Below, piece by piece: positions 9,709 through 20,365 of a stretch of 64,000 nucleotides of DNA; position 1 is the stretch's first letter; each line of letters begins with the position of its first letter. The stretch covers positions 248,001 to 312,000 of the forward strand of contig NZ_CP084262.1 in assembly GCF_022879575.1 (NCBI RefSeq). Direction: 5' to 3'. A program made the translations under genes and the position numbers. The notes beneath the pieces were generated by a model that saw only the letters and a program-made list of their open reading frames with translations, was not told the origin of the DNA and did no database searches. The stretch comes from Caballeronia sp. SL2Y3. GTDB taxonomy: Bacteria; Pseudomonadota; Gammaproteobacteria; Burkholderiales; Burkholderiaceae.

Positions 9709-11043
9709 ATGTCCAACGACACCCACCCGCCGCTCGACGATGCGGTGTTTCTCGACGCGGCCCAGACCATCCGGCTGCCGACGCCCGGCCGCAAGCGCGA
9801 GCCCGCGACGAACACCGGCGCGCCGCCCGCGACGACGGAAGCGCCGCTCGCGCCGCTCGACGCCTCGATCGCGGGGCGCAATCCGCTCCTGCGCGCGGCC
9901 AGTCCGCTGCTCGAACTCGCGCTGCCGCTACGCCGGCTCGCGAGCCACCCCGATCTCGAAGCCCTGCGCGCACAGCTTATCCAGATGGTGCGCAGGTTCG
10001 AAGCCGATGGCCGCTCGTTCGGCGTGCCCGATGCGCAGCTCGGACCGGCCCGCTATTGCCTGTGCACGTTCATCGACGAAGCCATTGCCGCCACGCCGTG
10101 GGGCGCGGGCGTCTGGGGCCGCCGCAGTCTGCTCGTGACGTTTCACAACGAGGCATCGGGCGGCGAGCGGCTCTTCGTCATCCTGCAACGGCTGGCGCAA
10201 ACCCCGGCGGTGGAGATCGACACGCTCGAACTCATCTACGTGATGCTCGCGCTCGGCTTCGACGGGCGCTATCGCCTGATCGAAGGCGGCAAGCGTCAGC
10301 TCGACGAGATTCGCGCCCGCCTCGAACAGATGATCCGCGCGCAGCGCGGCGCGGTGGAACGGGCGTTGTCGCCGCACTGGCGGCCCGCCGACCGCGAACG
10401 CAAACGGCTGCTCGGCTTCCTGCCGCTGTGGGTCGCGCTCGCGCTCGCGGCCGCCGTGCTGATGACGGCGGGCCTCGTGCTCGGCCTGCGCATCAACGCA
10501 TTCTCGGACCCGGTGTTCGCCGCGATGCGCACAATCCGGGTCGCGCCCGCGCCGGTGCTCGCCGACAAGACGAAGGCCGCACCCAAGCTGGCCGCCGCGC
10601 TGAGCAGCTTCCTCGCGCCGGAGATCGCGCAGGAGCTGGTGACGGTCGGCGAGTCGGCGGACCGCACGACCGTCACGCTCAACAATACGGCGCAAGGCGT
10701 GCAGATTTTCGCGTCGGGCAGCGCCGATCTCGATGCGCATTTCGCCCCGCTCGTGCAGCGCATCGGCGAAGCCTTGCGTGACAAGCCGGGCAATGTCGTC
10801 GTGATCGGGCATACGGACAACCAGCGCATCGTGTCGGCGCGCTTTCCGTCGAACGTGGCGCTGTCGCAGGCACGCGCGGACACGGTGCGCGCGATGCTCG
10901 CCGCCAAGCTGCCCGATCCCGCCCGGGTCAGCGCCGAGGGACGCGGCGACACGGAGCCGGCCGCATCGAACGATACGGCCGCCGGGCGCGCGCGCAATCG
11001 CCGCGTGAGCATCGACATTCTTTCGCCGGGAGCCGCACCATGA
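9709..11043 (+). CDS. tssL: TssL with C-terminal OmpA-like domain
   Basis: A 444-residue extended TssL (DotU/ImpK). Residues ~60-225 are the cytoplasmic DotU domain, followed by one transmembrane helix at about 235-262 (LWVALALAAAVLMTAGLVLG). The periplasmic C-terminus is an OmpA/peptidoglycan-binding domain with VVVIGHTDNQR and the conserved ALSQARADTVRAML helix. It anchors the T6SS membrane complex with TssM and TssJ and, through the OmpA part, to the cell wall. The first ~45 residues are a proline/alanine-rich tail. Its stop overlaps the tssM start by 4 bases (ATGA). Confidence 0.94.
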   Translation: MSNDTHPPLDDAVFLDAAQTIRLPTPGRKREPATNTGAPPATTEAPLAPLDASIAGRNPLLRAASPLLELALPLRRLASHPDLEALRAQLIQMVRRFEADGRSFGVPDAQLGPARYCLCTFIDEAIAATPWGAGVWGRRSLLVTFHNEASGGERLFVILQRLAQTPAVEIDTLELIYVMLALGFDGRYRLIEGGKRQLDEIRARLEQMIRAQRGAVERALSPHWRPADRERKRLLGFLPLWVALALAAAVLMTAGLVLGLRINAFSDPVFAAMRTIRVAPAPVLADKTKAAPKLAAALSSFLAPEIAQELVTVGESADRTTVTLNNTAQGVQIFASGSADLDAHFAPLVQRIGEALRDKPGNVVVIGHTDNQRIVSARFPSNVALSQARADTVRAMLAAKLPDPARVSAEGRGDTEPAASNDTAAGRARNRRVSIDILSPGAAP

Positions 11044-14000
11044 AGTGGATCGATACCCTGAAGAAGCCTGCTGTCGTCTCTTTCGCCGGCGTGCTCGCGC
11101 TGGCTGCGCTCGTGTGGTTCTACGGGCCGCTCGTCGCCTTCGACGGACGCGCGCCGCTCGACAGCGCGGCGCGCCGGTGGCTCGCAATCGCGCTGATCGT
11201 CCTGTGCTGGGCCGGATACTGGGGCGTGCGGTATGCCAAGGCGCGCATCGCCGGGTCGAAGTTCGTGCAGGGTCTTGTCGCCGATGCGCTCGATCCCGCG
11301 CGGCGCGAGCCGGACCCCGCGCGCCAGGCCGCCGATGCCGAACTCGCCACGCTGCGCACGCGTTTCGAAGACGCCCTCAGAACGCTGCGCGAAACGCGCG
11401 GCGGCGCGAAGCAGGGCGTGGCCGGCTGGCTGAGGCCGCGCCGCGAAGCGCTCTACGATCTGCCGTGGTACATGTTCGTCGGCGCGCCGGGGGCGGGCAA
11501 GACTACCGCGCTTGCGAACTCCGGCCTGCGCTTTCCACTGGCGGACCGGCTGGGCGCGCAGGCGGTGGGCGGGGTCGGCGGCACGCGCAACTGCGACTGG
11601 TGGTTCACCGACGACGCCGTGCTCCTTGATACCGCCGGCCGCTTCACGACGCAGGATAGCCATGAAGAAGCGGACCGCGGCGCGTGGCTCGGCTTCCTCG
11701 CCCTGTTGCGCAAATATCGTCCGCGCCGTCCGTTGGATGGCGTGATGGCCGTAGTGTCCGCCGCCGATCTGCTGCAGCAGTCCGACGAAGCGCGCGCCGC
11801 GCATGCGGTGACCATCCGCGAGCGTCTGTCCGAACTGAACCGGCAACTCGGCGTGCGTCTGCCGGTGTACGTCGTCGTCACCAAGAGCGACATGCTTGCG
11901 GGCTTCTCCGAATACTTCGACGACTTGGGCCGCGACGAACGCGAACAGGTCTGGGGCGTGACGTTTCCGCTCGCATCGAATCAGGGCGAAGGCGAGGCCG
12001 GCACACCGCTCGCGCGCTTTCCCGACGAGTTCCGTCTGCTTCACCGGCAGGTGCAGGATCGCGTGCTGCAACGCATGCAGCAGGAAACCGACGTGCGCCG
12101 CCGCGCGCTGATCCATTCGTTCCAGCAGCAGTTCGCGGGCATCGAGCAGGCGTTGCAGCGTTTTCTCGACGATGCTTTCGGCGATTCGCGCTTCTCCCGC
12201 GCGGCTTTGCTGCGCGGCGTCTACTTTACTAGCGGCACGCAAAGCGGCCGTCCGCTCGACCGCATGATGAGCGCCATGGCCGGCTCGCTCGGACTGCGCC
12301 GAGAAGTCGTGATGGCGGATGCGTCGAGCGGACGCGCCTACTTCGTCAAGCGGCTGCTGCGTGACGTGATCTTCGCGGAGCAGGGCATCGCGGGTACGGA
12401 TGCGCGCACGGAACGGCGGCGCACGCGCTTTCAGCGGGTCGCCGTCGGCCTGATCGGCGTGTCGCTCGCGGCCGGGCTGGCCGGACTGATTGCCAGCGAC
12501 CGGCAGAACCGGCGTTTCGTCGAGGAAAGCCGTCAGCAGGTCGCGGCGCTGGCGGAACGCGCGAAGCAGACGAGCGCCGGCGATAGTCCGCTCGCCGTGC
12601 TGCCGCTGCTCGATGCGGCGCGCGATCTGCCCGGCGGCGACGCCGAGCGCGCCTCACACGATCCGTCGTGGTGGGCGGGCTTCGGGCTCGATCAGCGCGA
12701 GAAGCTCGGGCGCGAAGCCGAGCGCGTCTATCAGCGGCTGTTGCGGCAGACCTTGCTGCCGATCGTCGTGCAGCGCATGGAGGACCAGTTGCGCCACGCC
12801 GGGTCGGAAGATACGGCGACGCTCTACGAGGCCCTGCGCGCGTATCTGATGCTGGGCGACCCGGCGCACTTCGATCCCGACGCACTGCAGGTCTGGGCAA
12901 TGCGCACCTGGCGGCAGGGCGCCATGAAGGACGCGAGCGACGGTGAGCGCGCCGACATCGAACGTCACCTCCAGGCGCTGTTCAGCCGCGGACAGTTCGA
13001 TTCGAACCTGCCGCTCGATCAGAGCCTGATTGCGCAGGCGCGCGCCGTGCTGAATCGCGTGCCTCTGGCGCAGCGGCTCGACGGACGCATCCGGCAGCAA
13101 CTCGCGCAGCAGCGCCTGCCGGAATTCACGGTCGCGAAGGCGGCGGGTCCGAGCGGACAGATCGTGTTCGTCAGAAAGAGCGGCGCGCCGCTCACGCAAG
13201 GCATCGACGGCGCCTATACGCGCGAGGGTTTCGCGGCGTTCGAGCGTCTGCGCGAGGCGGCGCTCTCGAATCTTCCCAAAGACGACTGGGTGCTCGGCAA
13301 CGGCCAGACCCGCGCCGGCGCGCAGGATACGGACGCGTTGCGCACCGCGCTCACGCGCCTCTATAGCGACGAAACCATTCGCCAATGGGACGCGCTGCTG
13401 GCGGATATCGGCGTCGTGCCGTTCGATGCGCCGGACCAGGGCGCCCGCATGGCAAACCTGCTCGGCGCGCCGAATTCGCCGCTGCGCGCGTTGATCGAGG
13501 GTATTGCGCGCGAAACGCGCTTCGCCCCGCCCGCCGCGCCGCCCGGCAAGCTCGACACGCTGCGCAAGCACATCGGCGTCGAGACGGACGCGCCCGCCGC
13601 GCCGACGCTCGTCGACACACATTTCCAGGCGCTGCACGATCTCGCCGGCGCACCGCTCGACGACTATGTCAACGCGCTGAAGGACGCCGCCGCGACCTTG
13701 CAGGCGGAAGATACCGCGCGCAGGCAGTCCCTGCCGCTGCCCGCGACCGCGCCGCTGGACCGGCTCAAGCTGATGTCGCAGAATGCGCCCGCGCCGCTTG
13801 CGGCCATCCTGCAGGGCGTCGCCGGCAACGCCGATACCGTGCAGATCCGCAGCCAGCGGGCGCAGTTGCAGTCCGCGTGGGCGGCGAGCGTCGCGCCGGC
13901 GTGCCGGCAGGCGCTCGACGCTCGCTATCCGCTGGTGCGCGGCGCGACGCGCGACGCAGCCCCCGACGATTTCGCGCGCGTGCTCGCGCCCGGCGGCCTC

Positions 14001-14549
14001 GTCGATACGTTTTTCCAGCAGAATCTGCAGAGCCGCGTCGACACGTCGGGGGCGGTGTGGAAGTGGCGTCCCGACGCGAAGGCGCTCGGCTTGTCCGACG
14101 ACGTGCCGGTGCAGTTCCAGCGTGCCGCGATGTTGCGCGAGGCGCTGTTCCGCGACGGCGGCCGCGATGTCTCCGTTCGCTTCACGGCGAAAGTCACGTC
14201 GCTCGATCCGTCGGTGAAGCGCTTCGTGCTCGATATCGACGGCACGCAGCTCACCGCCTCGGGCGACGCGCCCAACGCCACGGCCGAGTTTCGCTGGCCG
14301 AGCGGCAAGGGCACCGGGCAGGCCCATGTCGAACTCGATCCCGCCGACGGCACGCCACTGCGCGCCGACGGACCGTGGGCGCTGTTTCATGTGTTCGACG
14401 CAGCGCGCGTCCAGCAGGCCGGGCCACCCGATCGCTTCAGTGTGTCGTTCGATGGCGGGAAGGTCGTGCTGTCGCTCGTCGCCAGCAGCGTGAACAATGC
14501 GTTGCGCGCGGGCGTCCTGAATGCCTTCCGTTGCCCGGCTTCGTTATGA
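11040..14549 (+). CDS. tssM: TssM/IcmF, T6SS inner-membrane core protein
   Basis: A 1169-residue IcmF-family protein. Two N-terminal membrane helices (about residues 13-34 and 45-63) precede a cytoplasmic NTPase-like domain with an intact Walker A motif GAPGAGKTT near residue 148. A third helix near 460-480 leads to a large periplasmic part, ending with the conserved IcmF C-terminal beta region (FRWPSGKGTGQAHVEL and WALFHVFDAA). TssM spans both compartments and contacts TssJ and TssL. Both ends overlap their neighbours by 4 bases (ATGA), so tssL-tssM-tagF are translationally coupled. tssJ is not in this window. Confidence 0.95.
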   Translation: MKWIDTLKKPAVVSFAGVLALAALVWFYGPLVAFDGRAPLDSAARRWLAIALIVLCWAGYWGVRYAKARIAGSKFVQGLVADALDPARREPDPARQAADAELATLRTRFEDALRTLRETRGGAKQGVAGWLRPRREALYDLPWYMFVGAPGAGKTTALANSGLRFPLADRLGAQAVGGVGGTRNCDWWFTDDAVLLDTAGRFTTQDSHEEADRGAWLGFLALLRKYRPRRPLDGVMAVVSAADLLQQSDEARAAHAVTIRERLSELNRQLGVRLPVYVVVTKSDMLAGFSEYFDDLGRDEREQVWGVTFPLASNQGEGEAGTPLARFPDEFRLLHRQVQDRVLQRMQQETDVRRRALIHSFQQQFAGIEQALQRFLDDAFGDSRFSRAALLRGVYFTSGTQSGRPLDRMMSAMAGSLGLRREVVMADASSGRAYFVKRLLRDVIFAEQGIAGTDARTERRRTRFQRVAVGLIGVSLAAGLAGLIASDRQNRRFVEESRQQVAALAERAKQTSAGDSPLAVLPLLDAARDLPGGDAERASHDPSWWAGFGLDQREKLGREAERVYQRLLRQTLLPIVVQRMEDQLRHAGSEDTATLYEALRAYLMLGDPAHFDPDALQVWAMRTWRQGAMKDASDGERADIERHLQALFSRGQFDSNLPLDQSLIAQARAVLNRVPLAQRLDGRIRQQLAQQRLPEFTVAKAAGPSGQIVFVRKSGAPLTQGIDGAYTREGFAAFERLREAALSNLPKDDWVLGNGQTRAGAQDTDALRTALTRLYSDETIRQWDALLADIGVVPFDAPDQGARMANLLGAPNSPLRALIEGIARETRFAPPAAPPGKLDTLRKHIGVETDAPAAPTLVDTHFQALHDLAGAPLDDYVNALKDAAATLQAEDTARRQSLPLPATAPLDRLKLMSQNAPAPLAAILQGVAGNADTVQIRSQRAQLQSAWAASVAPACRQALDARYPLVRGATRDAAPDDFARVLAPGGLVDTFFQQNLQSRVDTSGAVWKWRPDAKALGLSDDVPVQFQRAAMLREALFRDGGRDVSVRFTAKVTSLDPSVKRFVLDIDGTQLTASGDAPNATAEFRWPSGKGTGQAHVELDPADGTPLRADGPWALFHVFDAARVQQAGPPDRFSVSFDGGKVVLSLVASSVNNALRAGVLNAFRCPASL

Positions 14550-15073
14550 GCGCGGGCTTCTACGGCAAGGTCCGCACGCACGGAGACTTCGTCGGGCGCG
14601 GTTTGCCGGACTCATTCGTGAAAACCTGCGACGCCTGGTTGCAACGCGGCCTTCTGACGGCCCGCCAGCGCGCGCCGCACGAATGGCTCGAAAGCTATCT
14701 CGCCATGCCCGTGTGGCGCTTCTGCGCCAGTCCCGACATATTCGACGAACGCGCGTATGCCGGCGCGCTGATGCCCGGCATAGATGCGGTGGGGCGCTAT
14801 TTCCCGCTGATCGTCGCGCGGGAAATCCACGGCGCGTCGTGCGCCGTCGATTCCCCGTGGCACGAAGCGGCGGCTGCCCTCGCGCTGTCCACGCTCGCGC
14901 CGTCGTTTTCAATGCGTGCATTCGAGGCGCGGCTTGCCGCACTGCCTGCACCGCCGTTCCGTGAAACGACGTGCCATGGCGGCAGCGCGTGGTGGACGCA
15001 AGCGGGCGAAAAAGCGCATCGGCACACAGGCGCGCTGGACTCCGGCTTGTTCTTGCGTCTGCTCGGCGACTGA
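14546..15073 (+). CDS. tagF: TagF, T6SS post-translational regulator
   Basis: A 175-residue TagF (ImpM/SciT family) protein. The family opening GFYGKVRTHGDFVGRGLP is clear. The start at 14546 gives a 4-base ATGA overlap with tssM. In Pseudomonas, TagF represses T6SS assembly by acting on Fha (established). Here the T6SS operon ends with tagF, which converges tail-to-tail, 2 bases apart, with the Ser/Thr kinase gene on the other strand. It is the short, phosphatase-free type: no PppA-like domain is fused, and no phosphatase gene is visible in the window. Confidence 0.9.
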   Translation: MSAGFYGKVRTHGDFVGRGLPDSFVKTCDAWLQRGLLTARQRAPHEWLESYLAMPVWRFCASPDIFDERAYAGALMPGIDAVGRYFPLIVAREIHGASCAVDSPWHEAAAALALSTLAPSFSMRAFEARLAALPAPPFRETTCHGGSAWWTQAGEKAHRHTGALDSGLFLRLLGD

Positions 15074-15075
15074 CG

Positions 15076-16443
<1,368 letters not shown>

Positions 16444-16445
16444 GA

Positions 16446-17339
16446 CTAGGCCTGCTCTTCGTCGAGCATGCGGAACGCTTCGACGAGGCTCGTCCGCATG
16501 CGGCCGAACGACACCGCGAGCGAGGCGATCTCGTCCGACCCGCGGGTTTGCAGAATGACCGTGTCGAGCTTGCCGAGGCTCATTTCATCGGCGGCATGGG
16601 ACAGCGAGCGGATCGGCCGTGTGATCAGCACATGCATCATGACGTTCATCGCGATCAGCAAGACCGCGAACACGCCGGTCAGCGACAGCATGAAGGTGCG
16701 CCACACGGCGCGGCCGCGCGCCACGGGTTGCGCCATCGGCACCGAGACGAACTCCGCGCCGATGACTTCGTTCATGGTCCAGCCGAAGCCGTTCGCAGTG
16801 CCGTATTTCTCGGTGACCGTCGCGGGCGCGGCCGATGGCGTGCTGTGGCACTGCATGCACGCGGCATCGGTGATGCGGCTCGGGCGCGCGAGAAACAACG
16901 CTCGGCCGCCGGGCGCATCGCGTTCGCCGGAAAGCGTTTTCAGTTCCGGGTGATCGTGCAGATGGCGGATCACATCCGTTTCCCAGTCTGTCGGCCGGTC
17001 GCGCGGATTGGTCGGGTTGAGCATCGTCGACTTGTAAGAGAAGTTCGGGAAGTCCTTCTCCAGCAGATTCAGCATTTCGATGGCGGAGAACGCAGGAATC
17101 GATTCGGGAACGAAGCGGTACTTCACCTGAGTGGCGAGCAGCGGCGTGATGTGCGCGGCCGTGTAGTTCTGCATCGACGATGCCGCGCTCGCGAGCACGT
17201 TGGCATCGTGCACGGTTTCTTCGAGCGCCTGCTTCTGGAGCAGGCGGTCCGACACCGCGCCGACCGCCACCAGCGCGACCGCGAAAATGACCAGGAACAC
17301 AAGGTTGAACTTGACGCTGAGAGACAGTCTGAGCTTCAT
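16446..17339 (-). CDS. Membrane heme sensor: Tll0287-like (DUF3365) plus HAMP
   Basis: A 297-residue protein with membrane helix 1 (~11-30), a periplasmic DUF3365/Tll0287-type domain (~35-212) holding a c-type heme motif CMQCH at 161-165, helix 2 (~215-239), and a cytoplasmic HAMP segment (~238-290). It stops straight after HAMP: no kinase, cyclase or methyl-accepting output domain follows. The start at 17339 was chosen because helix 1 follows directly; the open frame further upstream is low-complexity. Two bases separate it from the kinase gene, so the kinase is the natural output partner (inference). Domain names are from recall of the family pattern. Confidence 0.83.
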   Translation of the reverse strand: MKLRLSLSVKFNLVFLVIFAVALVAVGAVSDRLLQKQALEETVHDANVLASAASSMQNYTAAHITPLLATQVKYRFVPESIPAFSAIEMLNLLEKDFPNFSYKSTMLNPTNPRDRPTDWETDVIRHLHDHPELKTLSGERDAPGGRALFLARPSRITDAACMQCHSTPSAAPATVTEKYGTANGFGWTMNEVIGAEFVSVPMAQPVARGRAVWRTFMLSLTGVFAVLLIAMNVMMHVLITRPIRSLSHAADEMSLGKLDTVILQTRGSDEIASLAVSFGRMRTSLVEAFRMLDEEQA

Positions 17340-17368
17340 GACGATGACATGGTGATGGTAGGCAGAGC

Positions 17369-18205
17369 TTATGGATGACGCGTTCCCGCAGCGTCGAGGC
17401 GTCGCGGCGGATGGAGCAGGGCGCGCCAGTCGGGCAGTGCCTTCAGATTGGCATCCACGTCGCGGCGAAAAGCGGTGTCGGCAAGACGCGAGCGGAAGCG
17501 CGCAGGGAATGTCCTGCGTTCTGGCAGGCTGCTGACGAGCCACGGCGAGATGTCGCCGTAAGCCACGGCGCGCGAAACCGGCGCGCTCTGCGACGGCTTC
17601 GCGGGCGCAAGCGGCTGCAAGGCGTCGCGAAAGGCGACGGGCATATCAGCGAGAAACGCGCTCGATGGCCGCGCTGCCTGTTGCGCGCCGGCATGCGCAT
17701 CGAGCGTGACGAAACGGCCGCTCGCGAGCGTCACGGGCGGTTTGGCCGGGAGGGTCTGCGTGCCGGTTTCGCTGAAGATGTCGACGGCGTTCGCATCGTC
17801 GCGCGCGAGCACGATCGCCGCAGCGCCAACGCCGATGTCGAGCGCGCCGCGCTCGGTGTCCACATGCGGCGTGGCGCATGCGTGAAGGGCGCACGGTGCG
17901 GCGGCCACCTTGAGCCAGCCGTCGAGCAGCGCGACGTGCGCATCCGCGGCGAGCATGACGCGGGTGCGCGCGCCGAGCGCGAGCAGCGTGCCGTGTTCGT
18001 CCTGCAGGTGCACGACGCCTTCACGTGATTCGAGGATATCGGCTTCGTGCAGGCTCGCGCCCGCGTTGAGGTCGCTCAGGCGTGTTCCGCGAATCACGCT
18101 GACGGGCGCATCGGCGCTCGCGAGCGTCCATCCCGCGTAAGCGGGCGACGCTGCCGCTGCGGCAATGACAAGTCCTGCTGTGCTGAAGGGCAATCGATGA
18201 AGCAT
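17369..18205 (-). CDS. Exported FecR-like protein
   Basis: A 278-residue protein with a Sec signal peptide (residues ~1-24, ending ASPAYA) and an N-terminal region resembling the FecR beta-rich domain (VIRGTRLSDLNAGASLHEADILES, read as two blocks, with a GARTRVML strand following). The C-terminal third is R/P-rich and not recognised. It has a GGCGAGG ribosome site and lies 29 bases upstream of the heme-sensor gene, so the two are co-transcribed with the kinase. An ECF-type promoter lies 50-80 bases upstream. Function is unknown; a periplasmic signal-input role is inference. Confidence 0.72.
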   Translation of the reverse strand: MLHRLPFSTAGLVIAAAAASPAYAGWTLASADAPVSVIRGTRLSDLNAGASLHEADILESREGVVHLQDEHGTLLALGARTRVMLAADAHVALLDGWLKVAAAPCALHACATPHVDTERGALDIGVGAAAIVLARDDANAVDIFSETGTQTLPAKPPVTLASGRFVTLDAHAGAQQAARPSSAFLADMPVAFRDALQPLAPAKPSQSAPVSRAVAYGDISPWLVSSLPERRTFPARFRSRLADTAFRRDVDANLKALPDWRALLHPPRRLDAAGTRHP

Positions 18206-18254
18206 CCTCGCCGCCAGTCAATGCGTTGTGGTCCGGCGGACGCCGGTCTCATCA

Positions 18255-18283
18255 ACACAACAGTTGGGAAGCGCGGTTATTCC
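18255..18283 (-). promoter_or_regulatory. ECF-type promoter P3 (FecR/sensor/kinase operon)
   Basis: On the - strand the -35 box GGAATAA (complement of 18277-18283) is followed, after 15 bases, by GTTGTGT (complement of 18255-18261). Both boxes and the spacing match P2 exactly. It lies between the anti-sigma gene ending at 18297 and the FecR-like start at 18205. Confidence 0.75.
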
Positions 18284-18296
18284 GTACTGTCTCGCT

Positions 18297-19292
18297 TCAG
18301 CCGGACGATGCGACGAGCGTGCGCATACCGTCCGCGAGAGCGAGCGGCGGCGCGACGGCGCCGAACAGCGAGGCGGCGTCGCCCTGCGCGAGGCTGCGCG
18401 CCAGCCGGTTCAGCGCCGCGTCGCCCGATGCGCCGATCAGCGCATAACCGATGTGCGCACGGCGCCAAGTGACGACCGCCATGGAAGCAACGGTGCGATC
18501 GGCGGGCATCGCGTCAGCCTGCGCTTCGTGCATCAGGCACAGGGCGACGGGATTGCCCTGCGCCGGAAGGTAGACGATCTGCACCAGCGGCCGGCCATGA
18601 AATTGCAGGCGCTGAACGCGCTTGAAGGTGAGGCCATACGCGCGCAGGTCGGGAATGTGGATGTCGAGCCGGTCTTCCTGGCGAATCTTGTCCAGCGTCG
18701 TCTGCGAGAGGGCCGCATCGGCGTCGACATTCGCCAGCGTTTCCCGGCTGTAAAGCTGTTGATAATGTGCGGCGGCCTCGACCCAGGGTGCGGCCGCCGG
18801 GTCCGTGGATGCATGAGCGGATGCATGAGCCGATGCCTGAGCCGATGCCTGAGCGCCTTCCTGATGCGGCACGAGTCGGGCATCGTCGTAACCGAAGCGC
18901 AACGCGAAGCCGCATGCGAGTGCGCCGGCGAAGAATGCCGCGGCGAGCCAGCCGGCCGCGGCGGCCCGGACCCGCGCCGTCGCGTGCCATCCGCGCGCGC
19001 CGATGTTGCTGTCGTCGTTGGCGCCGGCGCCGCGCCCGCTGTGAGCCGGCCCCGGCGTGTCGAGCCGCGCGGCCTGCGCGATGCCGTCGATCATCCGTGC
19101 GAGCGATGGCGGAACCGGCGGCAGTCGCTGATGCGCGAAGGCGTCCGCGTACGGCAGCTTCGACGTTTCGAGGCGTTTGACACGCAACGCCGCATCGGGC
19201 GATGCGGCAAGCAGGCGCTCGAGCGCCGCGCGTTCAGGCGCGGGCAGCTTGCCGTCCACGTAGGCCAGCAGTTCGATGTCGTCCGGTGTCAT
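18297..19292 (-). CDS. Second anti-sigma factor paralogue
   Basis: A 331-residue membrane anti-sigma-like protein. It has the short N-terminal ELLAYVDGKLPAPERAALE region seen in anti-ECF proteins but no HxxxCxxC zinc motif. One membrane helix (WLAAAFFAGALACGFA) lies mid-protein. A periplasmic region follows, whose end (VTWRRAHIGYALIGASGD) matches the end of the other anti-sigma (VTTWRQGEMSYALIGQAGD) almost block for block. It therefore arose by duplication of the sigma-linked anti-sigma at 19454-20365. It has its own ECF-type promoter and a ~100-base leader. An A/S/Q/H repeat lies just after the helix. Whether it binds the same sigma factor is unknown. Confidence 0.8.
   Translation of the reverse strand: MTPDDIELLAYVDGKLPAPERAALERLLAASPDAALRVKRLETSKLPYADAFAHQRLPPVPPSLARMIDGIAQAARLDTPGPAHSGRGAGANDDSNIGARGWHATARVRAAAAGWLAAAFFAGALACGFALRFGYDDARLVPHQEGAQASAQASAHASAHASTDPAAAPWVEAAAHYQQLYSRETLANVDADAALSQTTLDKIRQEDRLDIHIPDLRAYGLTFKRVQRLQFHGRPLVQIVYLPAQGNPVALCLMHEAQADAMPADRTVASMAVVTWRRAHIGYALIGASGDAALNRLARSLAQGDAASLFGAVAPPLALADGMRTLVASSG
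18807..18854. repeat. Four tandem 12-bp units in the anti-sigma gene
   Basis: Two units of GGATGCATGAGC are followed by two of CGATGCCTGAGC. They encode an A-S-A-H/Q run on the periplasmic side of the membrane helix. The paralogue lacks it, so it arose after duplication. Confidence 0.9.
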
Positions 19293-19397
19293 AGGGCTTT
19301 CAAGCGCTGTTCGCGGCGTATTGTGCAGCGCGGTCTCACGCGCTGTCCGGCGAACCGGACGCGCATCCCACGCCCCCCGGGATACGCGGGGCTAATC

Positions 19398-19426
19398 ACA
19401 CAACACCCGGAAGCGGTGTTTATTCC
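19398..19426 (-). promoter_or_regulatory. ECF-type promoter P2 (second anti-sigma gene)
   Basis: On the - strand TGGAATAA (GGAATAA is the complement of 19420-19426) is followed after 15 bases by GTTGTGT (complement of 19398-19404). This is identical in both boxes and in spacing to P3. Confidence 0.75.
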
Positions 19427-19453
19427 ACGCGCTAAAAAGGAAAGCGCGGCGCA

Positions 19454-20365
19454 TCACCCGGCCAGATTCGCCGGCCCGTGCGAGGCCTCGCTGAAGAGCG
19501 GCGCCATATCGAGTTCGGAGATGCGTTTGCCGAGCGCGTCCAGATCGACGTCGCCCGCCTGGCCGATGAGCGCATAGCTCATCTCGCCCTGCCGCCAGGT
19601 CGTCACGTCCATGGCGTCGACCGTGCGGGACGCGACCGTCTCGTCCGGCCGGGCATCTTTCATTACGCACAGCGCAATGGGCGGCCCGTTGCGCGGCAGA
19701 TAGACGATCTGCACCAGCGGCTTGTTGTTGAAGCGCAGGCGCTGCACCGACTTGAACGTGAGGCCCGCGCTGCTGAGGTCCGGCACGCGTAGCGCGATGC
19801 GGTCTTCGCGGCGGATATCGGCCACGACGCGGGCGGCGGTGGCCGGATCGTCTTCGCGATAGCCGACCGTGTCGCGCGTGTAGAGCTTCTGATAGCCGAC
19901 GGCGGCGGCGATCCACGGAGAGACATCCGCGCTCGCCATTTGCGCGCCGCCGGGCTGCGGTGAACCGAGTAGCGAACTCAAATGGACAAACTGGCCGGCC
20001 ACGAACGCGCCCGCGACGCACGCCGCGGCGAGCCACACGGGCATGCGGCGCAGCCGCGACCGCACTGGCGCGGCAGGAACGGGCGCGTCGTCAGGATTGG
20101 CAGGTTCATTGGCGGCGGCGGGCGCGGCCTCGGCGGCCCGATGTGCCTTCACCATCTGGTCGATGTTGAGCCGCAGGCTCTCCGGCACGGGAGGCAGAGG
20201 CTGCTTCGCGAACGCGTCCGCGAACTCGACTTTCGAGGCACGCAGGAGCGCGACTTTCTTGCGCGCTTCCGCGGATTCGCGTAGTTGGGCTTCGACGGAT
20301 TCGCGCTCCTCCGGAGAGAGTCCGCCGTCGACATAAGCGAGAAGTTGAGCGTCGTCGGCCATCAT
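19454..20365 (-). CDS. Membrane anti-sigma factor
   Basis: A 303-residue anti-sigma-like protein encoded directly after the ECF sigma gene with a 4-base overlap (ATGA). The N-terminal cytoplasmic part (AQLLAYVDGGLSPEERESVE) lacks a zinc-binding HxxxCxxC motif. One membrane helix (VWLAAACVAGAFVAGQFVHL) lies near the middle. The periplasmic C-terminal half contains ALCVMKDARPDETVASRTV and ends with a region conserved in the paralogue at 18297-19292. It presumably sequesters the co-encoded sigma factor until a periplasmic signal arrives; the role is inferred from coupling and topology. Confidence 0.85.
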   Translation of the reverse strand: MMADDAQLLAYVDGGLSPEERESVEAQLRESAEARKKVALLRASKVEFADAFAKQPLPPVPESLRLNIDQMVKAHRAAEAAPAAANEPANPDDAPVPAAPVRSRLRRMPVWLAAACVAGAFVAGQFVHLSSLLGSPQPGGAQMASADVSPWIAAAVGYQKLYTRDTVGYREDDPATAARVVADIRREDRIALRVPDLSSAGLTFKSVQRLRFNNKPLVQIVYLPRNGPPIALCVMKDARPDETVASRTVDAMDVTTWRQGEMSYALIGQAGDVDLDALGKRISELDMAPLFSEASHGPANLAG

